Assembly (NCBI GenBank): GCA_052400665.1 | Contig: JBQTGK010000009.1 | DNA: 64,000 nucleotides | DNA from: JBQTGK01 sp052400665 | GTDB lineage: Bacteria > Bacteroidota > Bacteroidia > Bacteroidales > Marinifilaceae | Reading direction: 5' to 3' (one strand) | Shown: positions 36,341 through 44,708 of the stretch, piece after piece | Numbering within the stretch: the first letter of the stretch is position 1 | Layout: each line of letters opens with the position of its first letter | The notes under the pieces: model-generated | What the model was told of the DNA's origin: nothing | The model's input: the letters and a program-made list of their open reading frames with translations, nothing else | Databases searched by the model: none | Translations under genes and position numbers: made by a program

Positions 36341-37600
36341 CTACTTCTCAAAATGGATTTTTTCTTTGATATGAAGAATTCTTGATTTCGCATACTCGTA
36401 CCTTTCTCCACCAATATCGCTGGTTTGTTGTATGTATTTCGAATAATATTTTAAAGCTTTAGATTTATTGTCTCCGAACTCTTCGTATGTGCTTGCGATC
36501 TCGTAAAGGGTTTCAGGATTAGAATCATCAAGTTCGATATTTTTAAGATATTCTTTCACTGATTTTTCGAATTCTCTATTTGCTCCGTACGCTTTTGCCA
36601 AATATAGGTGTATTGAAGCTTTAATAGGGGGATTAATATAAAATAAGGCATCTTCAAGAAATTTTATTCCTTTTTCAGTGTCGTGTAATCTCGAATAGCA
36701 AATGCCCAGATAAAAGTTAATCATAGGGTCTTTTTCTACTGCTTTATTGTATTTTTCAAGCCAGTTAATTGCTTTATTATATTGCCTTGTTTGCATATAA
36801 CAAATGCCAAGTTGTTTGTAATCGCTAAGTTTTAGTTTATTTCTTTCGTTTAAATTTTCAAAAATATTTAAAGCATTCTCATACCACTCTAAACCAATTA
36901 AGCATTGTGCTTTTTTCTTTAAAATAAGATGATTGTTGGGGAAAGTATTTAGTCCGTTATTGGCAAATGCTAAAGCTTGTTCATAAGCAGCCATTTCATA
37001 AAACTTTTGCATGATATGAAGAATTACTGATAGGTCAGCTTCGTTTAGTTCGTAGGCTTTTAAATAAGATGCCAATGAACCCAGATAATTTTGCATCTTA
37101 TTTTTTAGACTGCCAATTTGTTTGTGTAAGTATGGATTTAGGGAATCTTTAGATATTAATCGCTCATAAATATTTAAACTTTTATTGTAGCTGCCTAAAA
37201 TTGTATAGGTTTTTGCAAGTAATAAACCGCCTTGATAGTTAGTGCTATCAAGTTTCTGTATTTTTTGTAATGTATTTCTGGCAGCAGGATAATTGCCCAT
37301 AGCGTATAAACAATTGCCAAGATTGATTAGCGTTGGAACCGATTTTGAATTTAATTGATATGCTTTTTGATAATTTTCGACGGCAAGCTTGTTCCGGTTT
37401 AAATTTTGATATGCTTTGCCCAAACGAAAATGTAATTGGCTATTGGTACTGTCTTTATCGATTAACTGATTTAATAGCGGAATTGCACTTTCATATTTAC
37501 CTGAAAACAATAGCTGATCGATTTTATTTACTTTTTGCGGGTATACTTTAAGTGAAAATATAGCAAGTGCTACAATTAAACTTATGCTTAGTTTTATCAT
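36341..37600 (-). CDS. Secreted tetratricopeptide-repeat protein
   Basis: The 419-residue protein has a signal peptide (LSISLIVALAIFSLKVYPQ) and about ten TPR units covering nearly all the rest. Typical units read LHFRLGKAYQNLNRNKLAVENYQKAYQL, YKQLGICYMQTRQYNKAINWLEKYN and INFYLGICYSRLHDTEKGIKFLEDAL (each partial). TPRs mediate protein-protein contact; here it would be periplasmic or outer-membrane associated. Nothing in the sequence identifies its partner. It lies alone on the minus strand between the hemerythrin operon and der. Confidence 0.8.
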   Translation of the reverse strand: MIKLSISLIVALAIFSLKVYPQKVNKIDQLLFSGKYESAIPLLNQLIDKDSTNSQLHFRLGKAYQNLNRNKLAVENYQKAYQLNSKSVPTLINLGNCLYAMGNYPAARNTLQKIQKLDSTNYQGGLLLAKTYTILGSYNKSLNIYERLISKDSLNPYLHKQIGSLKNKMQNYLGSLASYLKAYELNEADLSVILHIMQKFYEMAAYEQALAFANNGLNTFPNNHLILKKKAQCLIGLEWYENALNIFENLNERNKLKLSDYKQLGICYMQTRQYNKAINWLEKYNKAVEKDPMINFYLGICYSRLHDTEKGIKFLEDALFYINPPIKASIHLYLAKAYGANREFEKSVKEYLKNIELDDSNPETLYEIASTYEEFGDNKSKALKYYSKYIQQTSDIGGERYEYAKSRILHIKEKIHFEK

Positions 37601-37673
37601 TGGGTTTAGGGTTTGGTAATTATCAGTATAAATATAACTAAAAGATTAGTTATAAAAAATTTTATCACTTAGA

Positions 37674-37711
37674 ATAAAAAAATAGCCGACTCATAATTTC
37701 TGAGTCGGCTA
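37674..37711 (-). terminator. Intrinsic terminator of der
   Basis: TAGCCGACTCA pairs perfectly with TGAGTCGGCTA across a 7-base loop. On the minus strand it is followed by a T tract, directly after the der stop codon. Confidence 0.92.
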
Positions 37712-37734
37712 ATGAAATTGCATGTTTTAGCAAT

Positions 37735-39042
37735 TTATTTTTTTCTGATAAATATCTGAATAGGAACTCCGGTAAATTGCCAGTTCTTTCTAATCTGATT
37801 TTCAAGATATCTTTTGTATGGATCTTTAACGTATTGTGGTAAATTACAATAAAAGGCAAATGTTGGAGCTAAAGTAGGTAGTTGAGTAACATACTTAATT
37901 TTAATAAATTTTCCTTTTACCGACGGAGGAGTAAAGGCCTCAATAGCAGCTTGCATGACTTTATTTAATTCAGAGGTTGTAATTTTACGAACCCTGTTTT
38001 CATAAACATCAAGAGCCGATTCCAATACGTTAAGTAATCTTTGTTTCTCGGTTGCCGATGTAAATACAATTGGCACATCGTTAAAAGGGGCAATTCGATT
38101 TCTGATTTGTTCTTCGAAATCTTTCATGGTATTGGTTTCTTTTTCTATCAAGTCCCATTTGTTAACCATGATTACAACACCTTTTCGGTTTTTAATAATC
38201 AAATCAAAAATTGCTAAATCCTGAGCTTCAACACCACGGGTTGCGTCTAATATCATAACACAAACATCAGCAGTTTCTATGGTTCGAATCGAACGCATTA
38301 CCGAGTAAAATTCTAAATCTTCATTTACCTTTGGTTTTTTACGAACTCCTGCCGTATCAACCAACATAAAATCGTGTCCAAATTTTTGAAAACGCGTATG
38401 AATAGAATCTCGTGTGGTTCCTGCTACATCGGTAACAATATTTCTTTCAACACCAATTAAAGCATTTACGGTTGATGATTTTCCAACATTAGGACGACCA
38501 ACAAAAGCAATTCTTGGTAATTCAGAGTTTTCTTCCTCAGGCTTTTCTTCAAAATCAGCAACTACTGCATCCAGTAAATCTCCTGTTCCCGAACCATTAA
38601 CCGAAGAAATTGGATAAACAAATTCACCAATTCCAACAGAATAAAACTCGTTGGCAGAAAACATTAATTCGCTATTATCTGCTTTATTCGCAACTAAATA
38701 AACTTTTTTATCTGTTCTACGAAGAACACGAGCAACTGCTTCGTCTAAATCGGTAAGTCCGTGTTGTACATCTAAAACAAAAAGAATAGAATCAGCTTCC
38801 TCAATGGCAAGAAGTACTTGTTTACGAATTTCGTCATCAAATACATCTTCCGAATTAAAAGAGTATCCTCCCGTATCTATTACTGAAAATTCCTGTCCGT
38901 TCCAGTCTGCTTTCCCGTAATTACGGTCGCGAGTTACTCCGGCAGTTTCATTTACGATAGCTTGTCTTGTTCCTGTAAGTCTGTTAAAAAGTGTAGATTT
39001 TCCAACATTTGGACGACCTACGATTGCAACGATATTGCTCAT
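37735..39042 (-). CDS. der: Ribosome-assembly GTPase Der (EngA)
   Basis: The 435-residue protein has two tandem GTPase domains. The first has GRPNVGKST (8-16), DTGGY and NKAD; the second has GRPNVGKSS (about 181-189), DTAGVRKK and NKWD. A C-terminal KH-like domain (about 350-435) ends in the ...VPIQIFIRKK block. Der acts in 50S subunit assembly. It follows era by 51 bases on the minus strand, so the two GTPases form an operon. Confidence 0.96.
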   Translation of the reverse strand: MSNIVAIVGRPNVGKSTLFNRLTGTRQAIVNETAGVTRDRNYGKADWNGQEFSVIDTGGYSFNSEDVFDDEIRKQVLLAIEEADSILFVLDVQHGLTDLDEAVARVLRRTDKKVYLVANKADNSELMFSANEFYSVGIGEFVYPISSVNGSGTGDLLDAVVADFEEKPEEENSELPRIAFVGRPNVGKSSTVNALIGVERNIVTDVAGTTRDSIHTRFQKFGHDFMLVDTAGVRKKPKVNEDLEFYSVMRSIRTIETADVCVMILDATRGVEAQDLAIFDLIIKNRKGVVIMVNKWDLIEKETNTMKDFEEQIRNRIAPFNDVPIVFTSATEKQRLLNVLESALDVYENRVRKITTSELNKVMQAAIEAFTPPSVKGKFIKIKYVTQLPTLAPTFAFYCNLPQYVKDPYKRYLENQIRKNWQFTGVPIQIFIRKK

Positions 39043-39093
39043 TTCAATTATCTGTTATCTGTAAATGGTATCAAATGATAGCCATTAATTTCA

Positions 39094-39975
39094 TTATTGC
39101 TGATAGCCGAAGCCTTTCAACTTATTTTCTTTATTTCTCCAGTCCTTAGCAACTTTTACATACAATTTCAGAAAAACTTTCTTTCCAAAAAATACTTCCA
39201 TGTCTTTTCTTGCTTCGGTACCTACTTTTTTTAGTGCTTTTCCCTGATGTCCAATAATAATTCCCTTTTGAGAAGTTCTTTCAACATTAATCACCGCCAT
39301 AATGTTGATAATTTTTGGCTCATCCTTAAATTCTTCCACTTCTACCTCTACAGCATAAGGAATTTCTTTTTCGTAATTGGTTAATATCTTTTCACGGATA
39401 ATTTCATTTACAAAAAATCGAGATGGTAAATCTGTCATTTCATCTTTCGCAAAATAAGGAGGTCCTTCTGGTAAAAGCTCTAAAATTCTATCAAATAAAT
39501 TGGATACATTAAAATTCTCTTTGGCAGACATAGGGAAAATTTCTGCTTTCGGAAGCTTCTCTTTCCATACATCCATCATTTCAACCAACTTTTCCTGATT
39601 GGTTAAGTCGATTTTATTGAGAATTAAAATCACAGGCTTATCTGTGTTTTGTACCTTCTTTAAAAAGTCTTCATTTTTGTCGATTGTTTCAACCACATCG
39701 GTCACATATAAAATAATGTCAGCATCTACCAATGCCGAGGTTGAAAACTTCATCATCGATTCCTGAAGCTTGTAGTTGGGTTTTAATACCCCTGGCGTAT
39801 CAGAATAAACAATCTGAAAATCATCTCCATTTACAATTCCTTTAATACGATGACGAGTGGTCTGCGATTTCGAGGTGATAATCGAGATGCGTTCGCCAAC
39901 CAAATTATTCATTAAGGTTGATTTTCCAACGTTCGGATTTCCAATGATATTTACAAAACCTGACTTATGAGGCAT
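39094..39975 (-). CDS. era: GTPase Era
   Basis: The 293-residue protein has one GTPase domain with GNPNVGKST (12-20), SDTPGV (G3) and NKID (G4). A C-terminal KH RNA-binding domain carries the conserved block IIGHQGKALKKVGTEARKDME. Era binds the 3' end of 16S rRNA and aids 30S maturation. It is the first gene of an operon with der. A TATCTTTG -7 box lies 33 bases upstream (minus strand, 40009-40016). Confidence 0.96.
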   Translation of the reverse strand: MPHKSGFVNIIGNPNVGKSTLMNNLVGERISIITSKSQTTRHRIKGIVNGDDFQIVYSDTPGVLKPNYKLQESMMKFSTSALVDADIILYVTDVVETIDKNEDFLKKVQNTDKPVILILNKIDLTNQEKLVEMMDVWKEKLPKAEIFPMSAKENFNVSNLFDRILELLPEGPPYFAKDEMTDLPSRFFVNEIIREKILTNYEKEIPYAVEVEVEEFKDEPKIINIMAVINVERTSQKGIIIGHQGKALKKVGTEARKDMEVFFGKKVFLKLYVKVAKDWRNKENKLKGFGYQQ

Positions 39976-40008
39976 ACCTACTCCAATTTAGTGATTTAAA
40001 AATTTTTG

Positions 40009-40016
40009 CAAAGATA
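40009..40016 (-). promoter_or_regulatory. -7 box upstream of era-der
   Basis: On the minus strand TATCTTTG matches TAnnTTTG, 33 bases before the era ATG. The expected -33 position holds TTCG rather than TTTG, so the match is partial. Confidence 0.45.
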
Positions 40017-40207
40017 GAATAATTAATATCATTTACGAAAAAGTATCAAATGTGACAGAAATAAAAGAAAGCAATTTTGTGAGTGAGCAAGTTTTTTCAG
40101 CGATTATGGAGAAATAGAATTTCAATCCGAAAAAGTACCCCTTGATGGCGTAATCTTTTTCAGCTCGTACTCTGCAAAGCAGAAATTTTATTTTACGGCA
40201 ATTCCGT

Positions 40208-40444
40208 GATTTATATACCTGTTTAGGTTATTTACCCTTCGGTTGTGGTTTATTATAGATGCGTTTAGGTTATTAATGTATATTTTGAGGTTCCGAAATG
40301 ATAATTTTAGGTTGACTAACCCCAATTTTGAGGTTCCAAACCTAAAAAATGGGGTTAAGTACCGAAGTGTTGAGGTTTGGAACCGAACGGTATCAAAAAA
40401 CAACCTAAATGCATCTATAAATAACCTAAACGTATCAATAAATC
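40208..40444. repeat. 237-bp co-centred near-palindrome (large stem-loop region)
   Basis: Three nested inverted repeats share one centre near 40,337. The core is 40317-40335 with 40339-40357 (17 of 19 paired, 3-base loop). The middle arms are 40253-40271 with 40402-40420 (18 of 19). The outer arms are 40208-40231 with 40421-40444, sharing GATTTAT and GTTTAGGTTAT at their ends, with a 21-base insertion on the left side only. The word TTTAGGTTATT recurs. Short open frames on both strands here are by-products of the repeat. It lies in the 965-base gap between era and ribD. Bases 40017-40207 and 40445-40598 show no intact gene. Confidence 0.75.
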
Positions 40445-40598
40445 ATCCCAAAATATAATTTCGCAAGCGCAACAGATCAATGATGAAGCTCATTGGTTGG
40501 GTTTGTTAGAGGGCGATTTTTAATTCGAAAAAAGATCCGACTTACAAACAAGATCCAGCAAGCGAACTGTTAAGATTCTTTAAAGCACATCAGCTTCA

Positions 40599-40629
40599 TT
40601 TGTTTTTAAATGCGAAAGCTCTATATTTG
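40599..40629 (+). promoter_or_regulatory. Promoter of the riboflavin operon
   Basis: TTTG (40599-40602), 19 bases, then TATATTTG (40622-40629) is a perfect match to the Bacteroidota -33/-7 promoter. Transcription would start near 40,635, leaving the whole FMN riboswitch in the leader. Confidence 0.8.
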
Positions 40630-40673
40630 TATCGTAAACATTGTTTAAAACTTTGTTTCAATACATTTTATTG

Positions 40674-40786
40674 TTTCTTCAGGGCAGGGTGAAATTCCCG
40701 ACCGGCGGTGATAGTCCGCGAATCTGTAACAGGATTGAACTGGTGTGATTCCAGTACCGACAGTACAGTCTGGATGGAAGAAGAAA
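40674..40786 (+). ncRNA. FMN riboswitch (RFN element)
   Basis: The conserved RFN sequence is present in order: AGGGCAGGGTGAAATTCCC, GACCGGCGGTGATAGTCCGCG, GGTGTGATTCCAGTACCGAC and GTACAGTCTGGATGG. The closing P1 helix pairs 40674-40680 with 40780-40786 (TTTCTTC with GAAGAAA). It senses flavin mononucleotide and turns off the downstream ribD-ribE-ribBA-ribH operon. A terminator 70 bases downstream is the probable expression platform. Confidence 0.97.
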
Positions 40787-40855
40787 AACAATTGATCGAT
40801 TTGATTAATTCATGCCAATGGAAATAATTTTCCGTGTGGTGAACTTATAATAGAT

Positions 40856-40895
40856 GCCCTGAATAGTTTATGAACTGTTCAGGGCTTTTTTATTT
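40856..40895 (+). terminator. Riboswitch-controlled terminator
   Basis: GCCCTGAATAGTT (40856-40868) pairs with AACTGTTCAGGGC (40873-40885), with one mismatch, around TATG and runs into six T. It lies 45 bases before ribD. Its first five bases could instead pair with AGGGC at 40681-40685, which would link it to the riboswitch; that link is inference. Confidence 0.85.
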
Positions 40896-40940
40896 TTTGA
40901 TCTTAGAAATGAGATTTGTATTTACTCATTAACTAAAAGA

Positions 40941-42068
40941 ATGAATAGAGATTACGAATACATGCAAATGGCTTTTGAGCTAGCCAAAAAGGGGGTTGGG
41001 AAAGTAAACCCAAATCCTTTGGTTGGTGCAGTCATTGTAAAGAATGATAAAGTAATTGGTGAAGGTTTTCATGAATACTATGGTGGGCCGCATGCCGAAG
41101 TGAACGCATTTCGTTCTGCTAAAGAATCGGTAGAAGGTGCTACAATGTATGTAACACTTGAGCCTTGTTCGCATTATGGAAAAACACCTCCTTGTGCCGA
41201 GGCAATTGTAAAGAACAGGATTTCGAGAGTTGTAATTGGGATGTTGGATCCAAATCCATTGGTAGCAGGTAAAGGTGTAAAAATTTTAGAGGACCACGGA
41301 ATTAAGGTTGATTATGGCTATCTGTGTGAAGAATTGACCGATATGAATCGTGTTTTTCTTAAGTATATCCAATGCAAATTACCTTATGTAGTGATGAAGA
41401 CGGCCATGACTTTAGATGGAAAAATTGCCAGTAGAACAGGAGATTCTCGTTGGGTTTCCAATGAAAAATCGAGAGCTAAAGTTCACGAATTAAGAAATGA
41501 ACTTTCCGCTATAATGGTAGGTGTTGATACAGTAATTGCTGACGACCCAATGCTGACAACCAGATTGGAATCAAATAAGGGACGTAATCCAATTCGTATT
41601 GTTGTTGATAGTAACTTAAGAACTCCTTTGGATTCGAAGATTTTAAATAGCAGCGATGAAGCTAAAACAATAGTTGCCGTTACAAAAAGTGCCAAAGCTG
41701 ATAGAATTAAAGCTGTTGAGGTTTTAGGGAATAAGGTGCTGATGTTTAATTCTTCAGATGGAAGAGTTCATTTGGCGGATTTGATGGCGAAATTAGGTAA
41801 AGAAGGAATTGATGGTATTCTTTTAGAAGGTGGAGCTACCCTTAATTTTTCGGCTTTAGAAGCTGAGATTGTTGATGAGGTAGTTGCTTTTATTGCTTCA
41901 AAGATTATTGGTGGAGCAGGCGCAAAATCGCCAGTAGGAGGAGATGGTATTGAATTGATGAAAAATGCGATTCAGTTGAATGATATAAAAATTGATCAGT
42001 TTGATCAGGATATAATGTTAACAGGAAGAATTAAAAAGAACTCTGAAAATATTATGGAGTGTAATTAG
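40941..42068 (+). CDS. ribD: Bifunctional riboflavin deaminase/reductase RibD
   Basis: The 375-residue protein has an N-terminal cytidine-deaminase-like domain with zinc ligands H51 (HAEVNAF, with E53 as proton shuttle), C76 and C85 (EPCSHYGKTPPC). A C-terminal reductase domain (about 145-370) contains KTAMTLDGKIA, SRWVSNE and LLEGGATLNFSAL. It performs the second and third steps of riboflavin synthesis. It is the first gene of the operon, downstream of the riboswitch, and is followed by ribE after 63 bases. Confidence 0.95.
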   Translation: MNRDYEYMQMAFELAKKGVGKVNPNPLVGAVIVKNDKVIGEGFHEYYGGPHAEVNAFRSAKESVEGATMYVTLEPCSHYGKTPPCAEAIVKNRISRVVIGMLDPNPLVAGKGVKILEDHGIKVDYGYLCEELTDMNRVFLKYIQCKLPYVVMKTAMTLDGKIASRTGDSRWVSNEKSRAKVHELRNELSAIMVGVDTVIADDPMLTTRLESNKGRNPIRIVVDSNLRTPLDSKILNSSDEAKTIVAVTKSAKADRIKAVEVLGNKVLMFNSSDGRVHLADLMAKLGKEGIDGILLEGGATLNFSALEAEIVDEVVAFIASKIIGGAGAKSPVGGDGIELMKNAIQLNDIKIDQFDQDIMLTGRIKKNSENIMECN

Positions 42069-42131
42069 AGTAAAGGCATTTGAAGTATTAATACTTTAAA
42101 TTTTGAGCTTGTTACTTGATACTTGAAAAAT

Positions 42132-42788
42132 ATGTTTACAGGATTAATTGAAGAAATAGGAAGCATAAAATCTATTAAACGAGGAGGAGAATCGATACGA
42201 TTAAGTATTGCTGCTCACAAAATAATGGATGACGTGAAGTTGGGCGATAGCATTGCTACAAATGGAATTTGCCTAACTGTAGTTAGTTTTACTTCTACTG
42301 GTTTTTCGGCCGATGTGATGCCAGAAACCATGAGCCGAACTAATTTTGGATTGCTCGGAACAGGAAGTCGTGTGAATTTAGAACGAGCCGTTCGTGTTGG
42401 TGACCGGTTAGGTGGACATATGGTGAGCGGACATGTTGATGGATTAGGCGAAATTGTTGGCAAAGAGCAAGACGATAATGCCATATGGGTGAGTATTGCC
42501 GCTCCTAAAAACATCCTGAAATATGTGATTGAAAAAGGATCGGTTGCCATTGATGGTATCAGCTTGACTGTGGCTTATGTAGATGATAAAATGTTTAAAG
42601 TATCGATTATTCCGATGACACAGGAGGATACAACATTAATATCAAAGAAAGCAGGCGAAAAAGTGAATTTGGAATGTGATATGACCGCTAAATATATTGA
42701 AAAATTCATGTTTCATAAAGAAGAGGAAAATCAGAAAACAAAATCAGATATCTCGATAGACTTTTTGAAAGAAAATGGTTTTGCTTAA
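42132..42788 (+). CDS. ribE: Riboflavin synthase alpha subunit
   Basis: The 218-residue protein has two lumazine-binding repeats. The first starts MFTGLIEEIG, has NGICLTVV and ends near residue 90. The second has GHMVSGHVDGLGEI and ISLTVAYVDD. It converts two molecules of dimethylribityl-lumazine to riboflavin. I chose the ATG at 42132, because MFTGL is the invariant family start; an upstream TTG adds three residues. Its place between ribD and ribBA fits the operon. Confidence 0.95.
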   Translation: MFTGLIEEIGSIKSIKRGGESIRLSIAAHKIMDDVKLGDSIATNGICLTVVSFTSTGFSADVMPETMSRTNFGLLGTGSRVNLERAVRVGDRLGGHMVSGHVDGLGEIVGKEQDDNAIWVSIAAPKNILKYVIEKGSVAIDGISLTVAYVDDKMFKVSIIPMTQEDTTLISKKAGEKVNLECDMTAKYIEKFMFHKEEENQKTKSDISIDFLKENGFA

Positions 42789-42817
42789 TTAAAAATAAAC
42801 AACAATAACATAAAGCT

Positions 42818-44056
42818 ATGGATTTTAATACTATAGAAGAGGCGATTGAAGACATCAAACAAGGGAAGATGATTGTGGTGGTGGATGATGAAGATCGTGA
42901 AAATGAAGGTGATTTGTTAATGGCAGCCGAAAAGGTTACGCCAGAGGCAATTAATTTTATGGCTCGACAGGCTGGTGGTTTAATTTGTATGCCCATTGTT
43001 AAAGAACGGTTAGATGAGCTGGACATTGATATGATGGTGTACAACAATACCGATGCAAAGCAAACAGCTTTTACCGTTAGTATTGATGCAGCAGATTGTG
43101 CAACCGGAATTTCGGCTCATGAAAGAGCACACACCATTCAAAAAATATTCGATAAGGATGCTAAAGCAGAAGATTTTACGCGTCCGGGACATGTTTTTCC
43201 TTTGGTAGCTCGTAAAAATGGTGTGTTGGTACGTGCCGGACACACCGAAGCAGCAGTAGATTTGGCTCGAATGGCTGGTTTATTTCCTGCAGGTGTGATT
43301 TGTGAAATCATGAACGAGGATGGAACAATGGCTCGTGTTCCGCAATTAAAAGAATACATCAAAAATCATAATCTTAAAATGATTACGATTGCTGATTTAA
43401 TTGAATATCGTCGCCAGACAGAAAGCATGATTGAAAAAATAACCGAGACCGAAATGCCAACTAAGTATGGAGAATTCAGAGCTCATGGTTATATCAATAA
43501 AATTACAGGTGAGCATCATGTCGCTTTGGTAAAAGGTGATGTAAATACCGATGAGCCTGTATTAACGCGAGTGCATTCGGAGTGTTTAACAGGAGATGCT
43601 TTTGGATCATTGCGTTGCGATTGTGGAGATCAGTTGCAGGAGGCTTTAAAAAGAATTAATAATGCCGGACGTGGTGTGTTGTTATACATGCGACAAGAAG
43701 GAAGAGGAATTGGTCTGATTAATAAATTGCGAGCCTACCAATTACAGGATATGGGTATGGATACTGTTGAAGCAAATTTGGCTTTAGGTTTTAAAGCCGA
43801 TTTGCGCGATTATGGTATCGGTGCAGCAATTCTTGCCGATTTAGGGATTAAAAATTTGAGACTGATGACCAATAATCCTCTAAAAATAGCAGGCATAAAA
43901 GGATACGGAATTAAAATTGTTGATCGGGAAGAGATTGAAATGTCGCATCATGAGAAAAATGAATTTTACCTGATGACGAAGATGAAAAAAATGGGTCACA
44001 TGTTGCATCAGGATGTGAAGTGGAATCTTCAAAACGACGATAAAAAAATAAAATAA
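42818..44056 (+). CDS. ribBA: Bifunctional 3,4-DHBP synthase / GTP cyclohydrolase II
   Basis: The 412-residue fusion has a DHBP synthase domain (about 1-205, DDEDRENEGDLL at 23-34, HTEAAVDL) and a GTP cyclohydrolase II domain (about 210-400). The second has the zinc cysteines in SECLTGDAFGSLRCDCGDQL and the catalytic block RQEGRGIGLINKLRAYQLQD. Both branches feed riboflavin synthesis. Both domains appear intact, with no missing key residues. It is followed by ribH after 60 bases. Confidence 0.95.
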   Translation: MDFNTIEEAIEDIKQGKMIVVVDDEDRENEGDLLMAAEKVTPEAINFMARQAGGLICMPIVKERLDELDIDMMVYNNTDAKQTAFTVSIDAADCATGISAHERAHTIQKIFDKDAKAEDFTRPGHVFPLVARKNGVLVRAGHTEAAVDLARMAGLFPAGVICEIMNEDGTMARVPQLKEYIKNHNLKMITIADLIEYRRQTESMIEKITETEMPTKYGEFRAHGYINKITGEHHVALVKGDVNTDEPVLTRVHSECLTGDAFGSLRCDCGDQLQEALKRINNAGRGVLLYMRQEGRGIGLINKLRAYQLQDMGMDTVEANLALGFKADLRDYGIGAAILADLGIKNLRLMTNNPLKIAGIKGYGIKIVDREEIEMSHHEKNEFYLMTKMKKMGHMLHQDVKWNLQNDDKKIK

Positions 44057-44116
44057 GTTAATGTGTAAATGAGAATATGAGGAATCTCATTTCTCACATC
44101 TAAAATCTAAGATAAA

Positions 44117-44578
44117 ATGAATACAATTGAAGGTAAATTAATAGCTGAAGGTCTTAAGTTTGGAATTGTAGCAGGCCGTTTTAACGAATTTATTGGAAGC
44201 AAATTAGTAGGTGGCGCTATAGATGCAATTAAGCGTCATGGAGCATCCGAAGCTGATGTTGATCTTGCATGGGTTCCGGGAGCATTCGAAATTCCATTGG
44301 TTGCTAAAAAAATGGTGAAAAGTGGAAAATACGATGCGGTAATTTGTTTAGGAGCTGTAATTAAAGGTTCTACTCCTCATTTCGATTACGTTTCGAACGA
44401 AGTTACCAAAGGTGTGGCTAGTGTTTCTTTAGATTCTGAAGTTCCTGTTATTTTTGGGGTTTTAACTACAAACTCTATCGAAGAAGCAATTGAACGTGCG
44501 GGTACAAAAGCAGGAAATAAGGGGTTCGAGGCAGCGGTTTCTGCTATCGAAATGGCTAATTTGTTAAAACAATTCTAA
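44117..44578 (+). CDS. ribH: 6,7-dimethyl-8-ribityllumazine synthase
   Basis: The 153-residue enzyme shows GIVAGRFNEFI at the start, the substrate-binding WVPGAFEIP block, and GAVIKGSTPHFDYVSNEV with the phosphate-binding and general-base histidine region. It joins the pyrimidine and butanone-phosphate precursors. The length is normal for the 60-subunit capsid or pentamer form. It is the last gene of the operon and is followed by a terminator. Confidence 0.95.
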   Translation: MNTIEGKLIAEGLKFGIVAGRFNEFIGSKLVGGAIDAIKRHGASEADVDLAWVPGAFEIPLVAKKMVKSGKYDAVICLGAVIKGSTPHFDYVSNEVTKGVASVSLDSEVPVIFGVLTTNSIEEAIERAGTKAGNKGFEAAVSAIEMANLLKQF

Positions 44579-44617
44579 TTTAATATACAGCTCTCTTGTG
44601 AGTTGTCAGAATACAAA

Positions 44618-44674
44618 TAAAAAACTGCAATCTGCTTTGAGTATATTTCTCAATAGTAGATTGCAGTTTTATTT
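44618..44674 (+). terminator. Terminator of the riboflavin operon
   Basis: AAAACTGCAATCT pairs perfectly with AGATTGCAGTTTT around a 24-base loop and is followed by ATTTT. It lies 40 bases after the ribH stop. Confidence 0.8.
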
Positions 44675-44708
44675 TGTTAGAGCTTAATGCTTTGTGCTGA
44701 TTGGTCTG

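Noticed and set aside
40188..40458. Two ~71-residue frames on opposite strands with Asn/Leu repeats
   Set aside because: Both are by-products of the nucleotide-level palindrome and its repeated TTTAGGTTATT words.
40461..40620. Coding-like stretch reading QAQQINDEAHWLGLLEGDF, then a shifted frame reading KKDPTYKQDPASELL
   Set aside because: It is interrupted by a stop and a frame change and has no recognisable homologue. It may be a gene remnant, but the evidence is too thin to annotate.
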